Part shown: one piece after another, positions 49,008 through 61,000 of the stretch
How the letters are laid out: each line of letters begins with the position of its first letter
Numbering within the stretch: the stretch's first letter is position 1
From: Mesostigma viride
Lineage: Eukaryota > Streptophyta > Mesostigmatophyceae > Mesostigmatales > Mesostigmataceae
DNA length: 64,000 bases
Assembly (NCBI GenBank): GCA_009746045.1
Contig: RPFO01000264.1
Location: forward strand, 975,979 to 1,039,978
Reading direction: 5' to 3'
Translations under genes and position numbers: made by a program
Notes under the pieces: generated by a model
What the model was told of the DNA's origin: nothing
Seen by the model: only the letters and a program-made list of their open reading frames with translations
The model's database searches: none

Positions 49008-52000
49008 CTAGGGGATGACAGGCAAGGCACACGTGCAGCAAGGCAGACCACACATGCATAAAAGGCGCATCAGGATTATGGACGATGCAAATATCCACCT
49101 CATTGAGATGCACAAAACATTTCTGCCACCGCCTTAATATAATCAAGTCAGTACAGCTAATAGAGGGTATCCGCGTAATCTCCACTCCAGCTCAAGTACG
49201 ATGCATCAGCTAGGATTACCTGGAGATTGGACAGTGTTGCACCACCAAAGCAAAAACAGGCAACATTCACAGCCAAAAAGCCAGCATCCAACAGGAATCG
49301 ACAGCTGCATATCTGAACAGACTAGGCGACGTAGCCGACTACATATTGTCATGCCATAGCTCTCTTTCACAAGCAAAAGGTCCTTTAGCACAATGAAGTG
49401 GCACTTTCAATACTGGGTCAAACAACAAGACTGTGCAACAAACATACGATAAGTGGATTACAAGGCACAGGTGCATCAATGGCCGTAGGCAACACCCTTG
49501 CTGGAGCGATAGAAGGATATACCCATTTCTAATGACGTCCATGCAAGCACATTCATAAGCTGTGCAATCCTCCTGGAGAAGACATGTACCCTCATAGCAA
49601 TCCATGCACCCCTGTGCAGATACCATCACTGGTGGCACACTGCACAAGTCATTTTCAACAATATCCCCAACGGGGAATCTACCTGGCCCCATAGTGGCAT
49701 GCGCGGATCCCCTGAAGGCAGCATCACCCACTACGGCTTTGCGAGGCACACCCTATCGAAAAGAGGCTGGATGCCACTTCCTTGGCATACACTACACTGA
49801 TTCAGAGAAGGTCTTTGCATTACGCCTAGCTCAATAACCTCCCCACATGCAGCACGCACCATGACCACGTCCATGCCCTTGACGACGCGGCCAAACACGG
49901 TGTGCTTGTTATCCAGCCAGGGCGCCGCGGCGGTGGTGATGAAGAACTGCGAGCCATTGGTATTGGGGCCCGCGTTGGCCATGGAGAGTACGCCCGCGCG
50001 GTCGTGGCGCAGGCTGAGCGGTGCAGACAGGGGGTTGTGGCCGGCCACATGATAATGAATGATAAGATCTATATAGATAGATAGCAGAAGTGGCAAGGTA
50101 TGCCATTCCGTGCAGTCGCGCAAGCTGTGTGTGTGTGTTTGTTTGTGTGTATGCGTTTGTTTGTGTGTATGTGTGTGCATGCGTGCGTGTGGGTATGTGT
50201 GTATGTGAATGTGTGTATATGTGTGTGTTTGTTTGTGTGTGTGTATGTCTTTGTTTGTGTGTGTGTGCGCGCGTGTGTATGCGTGTATGCGTGTGTGCGT
50301 GTGTGCATGTGTGCGTGTGTGTGTGTGCGCGCGTGTGTACATTGTGCACTTGTGCACTTGTGTGTGTGTGTGTGTGTATGTCTGTGTGCGTGCTTGTGCG
50401 TGTTCACATGTTGTGGGTGAGGTGTGGTGCCGACAGGGGGTTAGAGGGTTATGGTGGCCCACGTTCCGGTGGATGTGTGCAACTTGCGTCATGCCGGCAC
50501 AATGGCCACCCACAAGACCACGCGGACGCTCGACACAGGAAACCCATAAAAGCCATGCCCGTAGCAAATTGTGGCTGGAGCATGCAAGGTAGCGCAACTT
50601 GCAAGGCATACCCGATGAGGGCACGTGAACGAAGCCAGGGACAAATAACAGGGACAAACAACAGGGAGAACCGGGCGCACCCAGTCTTCAAACACTCTGA
50701 ACACATCTTGAGCAGCTCAACACAATATGCACAAAATAAACACTGCTTGAACAGCTACCTGCCACAGACTCATGGCATTCAAGTGTGCCACAAAAAAATG
50801 TGATTTGGGTCACAAAGCAAAAAAGGCGCAAAGCCGTAAAGCAACAAAGTGTGGGGGGTTGCAAGGGGACAAGGGGAGGGGGGGGGAGGGGGGGCGAGAC
50901 TCTGGACCAAATACAAAAGAATGCCTGAAACTTCTGGATGACTCGTTCATGATGAGTACATAAACGGGCAGCCTTAACAAGCCAAGCGAATGGGGGATCC
51001 GGTGCTGCCTCCGAGCCAAGAAGAGCTGCAGGGCGTTGGTGGGCCTCTACGTATATCCAGGGCAGCTGCCGGACTTGCGGTGAAACTCCTTTCTGGGCAA
51101 GTGGGTGCTTGTAACTACCCCATCAAGATTGAATCCTGTACGCAGATTACCAACCTGTGGTGGAAGTCCTTTCTGGGCAAGTGGGTGCTTGTAACTACCC
51201 CATCAAGATTGAGTCCTGTACGCAGATTACCAACCTGTGGTGGAAGTCCTTTCTGGGCAAGAGGGTGCTTGTAACTACCCAATCAAGATTGAATCCTGTA
51301 CGCAGATTACCAACCTGTGGTGGAAGTCCTTTCTGGGCAAGTGGGTACTTGTAACTACCCAATCAAGATTGAATCCTGTACGCAGATTACCAACCTGTGG
51401 TGGAAGTCCTTTCTGGGCAAGTGGGTGCTTGTAACTACCCAATCAAGATTGAATCCTGTACGCAGATTACCAACCTGTGGTGGAAGTCCTTTCTGGGCAA
51501 GTGGGTGCTTGTAACTACCCCATCAAGATTGAATCCTGTACGCAGATTACCAACCTGTGGTGGAAGTCCTTTCTGGGCAAGAGGGTGCTTGTAACTACCC
51601 AATCAAGATTGAATCCTGTACGCAGATTACCAACCTGTGGTGGAAGTCCTTTCTGGGCAAGTGGGTACTTGTAACTACCCAATCAAGATTGAATCCTGTA
51701 CGCAGATTACCAACCTGTGGTGGAAGTCCTTTCTGGGCAAGTGGGTGCTTGTAACTACCCAATCATGATTGAATCCTGTACGCAGATTACCAACCTGTGG
51801 TGGAAGTCCTTTCTGGGCAAGTGGGTGCTTGTAACTACCCAATCATGATTGAATCCTGTACGCAGATTACCAACCTGTGGTGGAAGTCCTTTCTGGGCAA
51901 GTGGGTGCTTGTAACTACCCCATCAAGATTGAATCCTGTACGCAGATTACCAACCTGTGGTGGAAGTCCTTTCTGGGCAAGTGGGTGCTTGTAACTACCC

Positions 52001-55000
52001 CATCAAGATTGAATCCTGTACGCAGATTACCAACCTGTGGTGGAAGTCCTTTCTGGGCAAGTGGGTGCTTGTAACTACCCCATCAAGATTGAATCCTGTA
52101 CGCAGATTACCAACCTGTGGTGGAAGTCCTTTCTGGGCAAGTGGGTACTTGTAACTACCCAATCAAGATTGAATCCTGTACGCAGATTACCAACCTGTGG
52201 TGGAAGTCCTTTCTGGGCAAGTGGGTGCTTGTAACTACCCAATCAAGATTGAATCCTGTACGCAGATTACCAACCTGTGGTGGAAGTCCTTTCTGGGCAA
52301 GTGGGTGCTTGTAACTACCCAATCATGATTGAATCCTGTACGCAGATTACCAACCTGTGGTGGAAGTCCTTTCTGGGCAAGTGGGTGCTTGTAACTACCC
52401 CATCAAGATTGAATCCTGTACGCAGATTACCAACCTGTGGTGGAAGTCCTTTCTGGGCAAGTGGGTGCTTGTAACTACCCCATCAAGATTGAATCCTGTA
52501 CGCAGATTACCAACCTGTGGTGGAAGTCCTTTCTGGGCAAGTGGGTGCTTGTAACTACCCAATCAAGATTGAATCCTGTACGCAGATTACCAACCTGTGG
52601 TGGAAGTCCTTTCTGGGCAAGTGGGTGCTTGTAACTACCCAATCATGATTGAATCCTGTACGCAGATTACCAACCTGTGGTGGAAGTCCTTTCTGGGCAA
52701 GAGGGTGCTTGTAACTACCCAATCAAGATTGAATCCTGTACGCCGATTACCAACCTGTGGTGGAAGTCCTTTCTGGGCAAGCGGGTACTTAAACTAAACC
52801 AAACAATATCAAACTCTGCACTCTGAGTACCCACCTGCGATGAAACTCGTCTTCAAACTCCTTGCCCCAGATGGATGTCCCGCCCGTGCCGTCGCCCAGC
52901 GGGTCGCCACCTTGCAGCATGAAGCCCTTGATGACACGGTGGAAGATGAGGTTGTCATAGTAGCCGTTGCGGCTGACAGACCGAAAGGGGGCACACGCGG
53001 CAGTGCAAAGGGGGCGCAAACGGCAGTGTCAGGGGTGCAAGCTGTAGTGCAAAGGGGGGGCGAACGGCATGGTTAAAAGGGTGCAAGCTGTAGTGCAAAG
53101 GGGGGGCGAACGGCAGAGTTAAAAGGGTGCGAGCAGCAGTGAAAAGGGGGTGTGAATGGCAGTGTAAAGGAGGCGCGAGCGGCAGTATTAACGGGCGCAA
53201 CAGGCAGCGTTAAAAGGTGCAACCAGCAGTGAAAAGGGGCCACAAATGGCAGCATGAAGGGAATGCAGATGGCAGGGTATAGTGGGGCACATATTGCACC
53301 GCAAAAGGGGGCGCAAATGGCAAAGGGGCGCAGACAGCAGGATGCCAGTATTATAACCCCCTACCTGTGCACGGTGAAGTTCTCCACCGTCTTCGGGCAA
53401 CAACCCCCTACCTGTGCACGGTGAAGTTCTCCACCGTCTTCGGGAGACAACGCCCTACCTGTGCACGGGGAAGTTCTCAACCGTCTTCGGGCCATAAACC
53501 CCCTAACTGTGCACGGTGAAGTTTTCCACCGTCTTCAGGCAACAACCCCCTACCTGTGCACGGTGAAGTTCTCCACCGGTTTCGGGCCATAACCCCCTAT
53601 CTGTGCACGGTGAAGTTCTCCACCGTCTTTGGGCCATAAACCCCCTACCTGTGCACGGTGAAGTTCTCCACCGTCTTCGGGCAACAAACCCCTACCTGTG
53701 CACGGTGAAGTTCTCCATCGGTTTCGGGCAACAACCCCCTACCTGTGCCCGGGGAAGTTCTCCACCGTCTTTGGGCAACAACCCCCTACCTGTGCACGGT
53801 GAAGTTCTCCACCGTCTTCGGGCCATAAACCCCCTACCTGTGCACGGTGAAGTTCTCCACCGTCTTCGGGGCGTAAACCCCCTACCTGTGCACAGTGAAG
53901 TTCTCCACCGTCTTCGGGGCAACAAACCCCTACCTGTGCATGGTGAAGTTCTCCACCGTCTTTGGGCAACAACCCCCTACCTGTGCACAATGAAGTTCTC
54001 CACCGTCTTTGGGCAACAACCCCCTACCTGTGCACGGTGAAGTTCTCCACCGTCTTCGGGCCATAACCCCCTACCTGTGCACGGTGAAGTTCTCCACCGT
54101 CTTCGGGGCATAAACCCTCTACCTGTGCACGGTGAAGTTCTCCACCGTCTTCGGGCAACAACCCCCTACCTGTGCACGGTGAAGTTCTCCACCGTCTTCG
54201 GGCAACAACGCCCTACCTGTGCACGGTGAAGTTCTCCACCGTCTTCAGGCCATAAACCCCCTACCTGTGCACGGTGAAGTTCTCCACCGTCTTCGAGCAA
54301 CAACCCCCTACCTGTGCACGGTGAAGTTCTCCACCGTCTTTGGGCCATAACCCCCTATCTGTGCACGGTGAAGTTCTCCACCGTCTTTGGGCCATAAACC
54401 CCCTACCTGTGCACGGTGAAGCTCTCCACCGTCTTTGGGGCGTAAACCCCCTACCTGTGCACAGTGAAGTTCTCCACCGGTTTCGGGCAACAACCCCCTA
54501 CCTGTGCACGGCGAAGTTCTCCACCGTCTTTGGGCAACAACCCCCTACCTGTGCACGGTGAAGTTCTGCACCGTCTTTGGGCAACAACCCCCTACCTGTG
54601 CACGGTGAAGTTCTCCACCGCCTTCGGGCAACAACCCCCTACCTGTGCACGGTGAGGTTCTCCACCGTCTTTGGGCCATAACCCCCTACCTGTGCACGGT
54701 GAAGTTCTCCACCGTCTTTGGGCCATAAACCCCTACCTGTGCACGGTGAAGTTCTCCACCGGTTTCGGGCAACAACCCCCTACCTGTGCACGGTGAAGTT
54801 CCCCACCGTCTTTGGGCAACAACCCCCTACCTGTGCACGGTGAAGTTCTCCACCGTCTTTGGGCAACAACCCCCTACCTGTGCACGGTGAAGTTCTCCAC
54901 CGTCTTTGGGCAACAACCCCCTACCTGTGCACGGTGAAGTTCTCCACCGTCTTCGGGCAGCAACCCCCTACCTGTGCACGGTGAAGTTCTCGACCGGTTT

Positions 55001-58000
55001 CGGGCAACAACCCCCTACCTGTGCACGGTGAAGTTCTCCACCGCCTTCGGGCCATAAACCCCTACCTGTGCACGGTGAAGTTCTCTACCTTCTTTGGGCC
55101 ATACCCCCCCACCTGTGCACGGTGAAGTTCTCCACCTTCTTTGGGCCATAAACCCCCTAGCTGTGCACGGTGAAGTTCTCCACCGTCTTAGGGCCATAAC
55201 CCCCTACCTGTGCACGGTGAAGTTCTGCACCGTCTTCGGGCAACAACCCCCTACCTGTGCACGGTGAAGTTCTCCACTGGTTTCGGGCCATAGCCCTCTA
55301 CCTGTGCACGGTGAAGTTCTCCACCGTCTTTGGGCAACAACCCCCTACCTGTGCACGGTGAAGTTCTCCACCGTCTTTGGGCCATAAACCCCCTACCTGT
55401 GCACGGTGAAGTTCTCCACCGTCTTTGGGCAACAACCCCCTACCTGTGCACGGTGAAGTTCTCCACCGTCTTCGGGCAACAACCCCCTACCTGTGCCCGG
55501 GGAAGTTCTCCACCGTCTTTCGGCAACAACCCCCTACCTGGGCACCGTGAAGCTCTCCACCGTCTTTGGGCCATAAACCCCCTACCTGTGCACGGTGAAG
55601 TTCTCCACCTTCTTCGGGCAACAACCCCCTACCTGTGCACGGTGAAGTTCTCCACCTTCTTTGGGCCATAAACCCCCTACCTGTGCACGGTGAAGTTCTC
55701 CACCGTCTTCGGGCCATAAACCCCCTACCTGTGCACGGTGAAGTTCTCCACCGTCTTTGGGCAACAACCCCCTACCTGTGCACAGTGAAGTTCTCCACCG
55801 GTTTCGGGCAACAAACCCCTACCTGTGCACGGTGAAGTTCTCCACCCTCTTTGGGCAACAACCCCCTACCTGTGCACAATGAAGTTCTCCACCGTCTTTG
55901 GGCAACAACCCCCTACCTGTGCACCATAAAGTTCTCCACCGTCTTCGGGCCATAACCCCCTACCTGTGCACGGTGAAGTTGTCCACCGTCTTTGGGCCAT
56001 AAACCCTCTACCTGTGCACAATGAAGTTCTCCACCGTCTTCGGGCAACAACCCCCTACCTGTGCACAGTGAAGTTCTCCACCGTCTTTGGGCAACACCCC
56101 CCTACCTGTGCACGGTGAAGTTCTCCACCGTCTTCGGGCAACAAACCCCTACCTGTGCACGGTGAAGTTCTCCACCGTCTTTGGGCCATAAACCCCCTAC
56201 CTGTGCACGGTGAAGTTCTCCACCGTCTTCGGGCAGCAACCCCCTACCTGTGCACGGTGAAGTTCTCCACCGGCTTCGGGCAACAACCCCCTACCTGTGC
56301 ACGGTGAAGTTCTCCACCGCCTTCGGGCCATAAACCCCTACCTGTGCACGGTGAAGTTCTCTACCTTCTTTGGGCCATACCCCTTCACCTGTGCACGGTG
56401 AAGTTCTCCACCTTCTTTGGGCCATAAACCCCCTACCTGTGCACGGTGAAGTTCTCCACCTTCTTTGGGCCATAACCCCCAACCTGTGCACGGTGAAGTT
56501 CTGCACCGTCTTCGGGCAACAACCCCCTACCTGTGCACGGTGAAGTTCTCCACCGTCTTTCGGCAACAACCCCCTACCTGTGCACGGTGAAGTTCTCCAA
56601 CGTCTTCGGGGCATAAACCCCCTACCTGTGCACGGTGAAGTTCTCCACCGTCTTTGGGCCATACCCCCTACCTGTGCACGGTGAAGTTCTCCACCTTCTT
56701 TGGGCCATAAACCCCCTACCTGTGCACGGTGAAGTTCTCCACCGTCTTAGGGCCATAACCCCCTACCTTTGCACGGTGAGGTTCTCCACCATCTTCGGGC
56801 AACAACCCCCTACCTGTGCATGGTGAAGTTCTCCACCGTCTTTCGGCAACAACCCCCTACCTGTGCACGGTGAAGTTCTGCACCGTCTTCGGGCAACAAA
56901 CCCCTACCTGTGCACGGTGAAGTTCTCCACCGTCTTTGGGCAACAACCCCCTACCTGTGCACGGTGAAGTTCTCCACCGTCTTCGGGCAGCAACCCCCTA
57001 CCTGTGCACGGTGAAGTTCTCCACCGTCTTCGGGCAACAACCCCCTACCTGTGCACGGTGAAGTTCTCGACCGCCTTCGGGCCATAAACCCCTACCTGTG
57101 CACGGTGAAGTTCTCTACCTTCTTTGGGCCATACCCCCCCTACCTGTGCACGGTGAAGTTCTCCACCTTCTTTGGGCCATAAACCCCCTACCTGTGCACG
57201 GTGAAGTTCTCCACCGTCTTCGGGCAACAAACCCCTACCTGTGCATGGTGAAGTTCTGCACCGTCTTCGGGCAACAACCCCCTACCTGTGCACAATGAAG
57301 TTCTCCACCGGTTTCGGGCCATAGCCCTCCACCTGTGCACGGTGAAGTTCTCCACCGTCTTTGGGCAACAACCCCCTACCTGTGCACGGTGAAGTTCTCC
57401 ACCGTCTTCGGGCCATAACCCCCTACCTGTGCACGGTGAAGTTCTCCACCGTCTTTGGGCAACAACCCCCTACCTGTGCACGGTGAAGTTCTCCACCGTC
57501 TTAGGGCAACAACCCCCTACCTGTGCACGGTGAAGTTCTCCACCGCCTTCGGGCCATAAACCCCAACCTGTGCACGGTGAAGTTCTCCACCGTCTTCGGG
57601 CAACAACCCCCTACCTGTGCATGGTGAAGTTCTCCACCGTCTTTGGGCAACAACCCCCTACCTGTGCACCATGAAGTTCTCCACCGTCTTCGGGCCATAA
57701 TCCCCTACCTGTGCACGGTGAAGTTCTCCACCGCCTTTGGGCCATAAACCCTCTACCTGTGCACGGTGAAGTTCTCCACCGTCTTCGGGCAACAACCCCC
57801 TACCTGTGCACAGTGAAGTTCTCCACCGTCTTTGGGCAACAAACCCCTACCTGTGCAGGGTGAAGTTCTCCACCCTCTTCGGGCAACAACCCCCTACCTG
57901 TGCACGGTGAAGTTCTCCACCTTCTTTGGGCCATAACCCCCCTACCTGTGCACGGTGAAGTTCTCCGCCGTCTTAGGGCCATAAACCCCCTACCTGTGCA

Positions 58001-61000
58001 CGGTGAAGTTCTCCACCATCTTCGGGCAACAACCCCCTACCTGTGCACGGTGAAGTTCTCCACCGTCTTCGGGCCATAACCCTCTACCTGTGCACGGTGA
58101 AGTTCTCCACCGTCTTTGGGCAACAACCCCCTACCTGTGCACGGTGAAGTTCTCCACCGTCTTCGGGCCATAACCCCCTACCTGTGCACGGTGAAGTTCT
58201 CCACCGTCTTCGGGCAACAACCCCCTACCTGTGCACGGTGAAGTTCTCCACCGTCTTCGGGCAACAACCCCCTACCTGTGCACGGTGAGGTTCTCCACCG
58301 TCTTTGGGCCATAACCCCCTACCTGTGCACGGTGAAGTTCTCCACCGTCTTCGGGCACTCGTCAGGGTGCAGCTTGATGTGGATGTCGCCCAGCGTGGTG
58401 TGCAGGATCTGGCAGCCCCGATGGCAGGTCGCACGATTTTGTAAGCATTACCACAGGCAGGACGCACAATTTCGTGAGCATTGCCGTAGGCAGCGTAATA
58501 TGGGCAGGTAATATGATCCACCCGCATCACCACGCAGCATGCCAGCATTAGGCAATACACACAGAATGCCGTGACGATGACGGGATAACAACAAGGCTTT
58601 GCTTTAATGTGTTAGCGTATGCTGAGGATGCCCCCATGGAACTGCATCCGCTCAGTGTCCGCTGACATCAGACAACATGGGTCTCAGCATTGACACGGCT
58701 TCGTGGATCCGCAACGTAACCGCGTGACGGATGAAATCACAAATGCCGCCATGCCGCCATGCCGCCATGCCGCCATGCTGCCAGGCCCACGTGCCAATGT
58801 GCCACCGGGCCGCCATGCACACCCACCGCGCTGTTGGCCCGGTTGGAGGATGCGGTCTGTGCCACCTCGGTGACAGACAGCAGCTCCTCGGGGGGTGGCT
58901 TCTCATTGAAGACATCACGTCCCTGCGGGGTGGGCGATGCCAGCACAGGAAATGGGGGGAGGGGGTTGAGCGGGGGAGGGAACGAGTGCGGTAGGGAGGG
59001 TTAAAGGGAGAAGGGCAGAGGATGAGGGAAATTAAGGGGAGGGAGTTAGTGACAGACAGGCGACCAAATGTATGTCAGCTCGTGACCCTCACCCAATTGC
59101 ATACCATGAGAAGACAAACCAGTGGTGCCTAACTCAGATGGGACTTACAACCAGCGGTTGTGTAGAATGCATAGGTGCAAAGGTGGCTGACACGCAAGCC
59201 AGCTGCACAGATGCTGGCAGGGCCGCGATGGTGTCTTCACGCACCATCGCGGCCCTCATTCTCATCATCCCCACATCAATCATGGCCCTCACGGCCCTCA
59301 CTCCAACAACACATGGCCAACATGGGTGATATGAAAGACATGCTGCCATGGAAACAAGATGCTGCAACCATGCTGCCACCCGCGCGCACCATTGTCGGGT
59401 CGTTGTTCATCTCGTCGTCAAACGGCTCGCGACGGCTGCGGCGCCCCGACCCCGTCGCGTCCGCCACGCGAGCGCATGGACAGTTGCGCCCGGTGGGTAA
59501 GCGCATGGGCAGGACGCATAGACAGGGGGCACAGACAGGGCCAGGCCCACCACAGCGTGCACGGCAACCACCCACCACCGTGCAAAAGGGCAACCACCCA
59601 CCACCGTGCAAAAGGGCAACCACCCACCACCGTGCAAAAGGGCAACCACCCACCACCGTGCAAAAGGGCAACCACCCACCACCGTGCAAAAGGGCAACCA
59701 CCCACCACCGTGCAAAAGGGCAACCACCCACCACCGTGCAAAAGGGCAACCACCCACCACCGTGCAAAAGGGCAACCACCCACCACCGTGCAAAAGGGCA
59801 ACCACCCACCACCGTGCAAAAGGGCAACCACCCACCACCGTGCAAAAGGGCAACCACCCACCACCGTGCAAAAGGGCAACCACCCACCACCGTGCAAAAG
59901 GGCAACCACCCACCACCGTGCAAAAGGGCAACCACCCACCACCGTGCAAAAGGGCAACCACCCACCACCGTGCAAAAGGGCAACCACCCACCACCGTGCA
60001 AAAGGGCAACCACCCACCACCGTGCAAAAGGGCAACCACCCACCACCGTGCAAAAGGGCAACCACCCACCACCGTGCAAAAGGGCAACCACCCACCACCG
60101 TGCAAAAGGGCAACCACCCACCACCGTGCAAAAGGGCAACCACCCACCACCGTGCAAAAGGGCAACCACCCACCACGGCGCACACGGCAACCACCCACCA
60201 CGACCCGTACAAGGCAACCACCCACCACGGCGCACAAACGGGGGCGCACAGGAACAGGAGACCACGTTAGATGCAAGTAGAGAAGAAGGGCTGGGTGCCA
60301 GTGCCCTTTGGGTCATTGCGGCCCCACACCCAGGCCAGCATGGAGGTGATGTGCCGCTTTCCGACTCCATTTCACATTTTCATGCTCTACATCTCACTTC
60401 TGACTGCCATGTCAATGACATTTCACGTTCGACTCCACCACCACAGCAGCAGCGAGTGTGAGGTCGTGCGACTGTCGTGCGTACCCTAAACAGTGCTATA
60501 CCTTAGGATCAGGAGACCCCTAAACCCACGAAATTGTGCTGGAGGTCCTGCTTTCCAAGTACTATACCAAACTATTTCATTGCTCCGGCAGGCAACCCCA
60601 AACAGGCAACCCTAACAGGCAACCCCAAACAGGCAACCCCAAACAGGCAACCCCAAACAGGCAACCCCGACTAAGCGGTTGGATCCTGCTGTCTGTAGAC
60701 CCAGGAGTCATGCGACCCAGTGACCCGGCGCCTCCACGCAAGATATATTGCATGAAACCCCGCCGCTGCACTCCTGACCACCCCATCGAGGCAGGGCCTG
60801 ACCTTGCCCACCATCATGGAGACAGCACCGGCGTGGACGTACACAGCACGGTACAACATTTTCCTAATCCAGGGGCTTTGCCTTGCGGAGCTGCAGCATC
60901 GCCCCCTACGAAATGACCGGCGGGTCCACACAAGCAGTTCTTGTTGGCACAGGCAAGGCCCGTGACACCCTGCCAAGACAAACCAGCGGAGTGCCATTGT

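Noticed and set aside
49731-50657. 308-aa minus-strand ORF containing cyclophilin motifs
   Set aside because: Exon E of PPWD1 with read-through into both flanking introns; the true exon is 49860-50013.
51082-52790. CRISPR-like regular spacing
   Set aside because: Units are contiguous with no unique spacers, and the context is a eukaryotic intron.
53603-58350. Dozens of 60-145-aa ORFs on both strands
   Set aside because: Translations of the 47-48-bp array. The minus-strand ones carry the ENFTVHR motif only because each unit copies exon C.
59175-60461. Long open frames (270-430 codons) on both strands
   Set aside because: They exist because the 26-bp unit lacks stop codons in most frames; the peptides are pure repeat translations in intron A-B of PPWD1.
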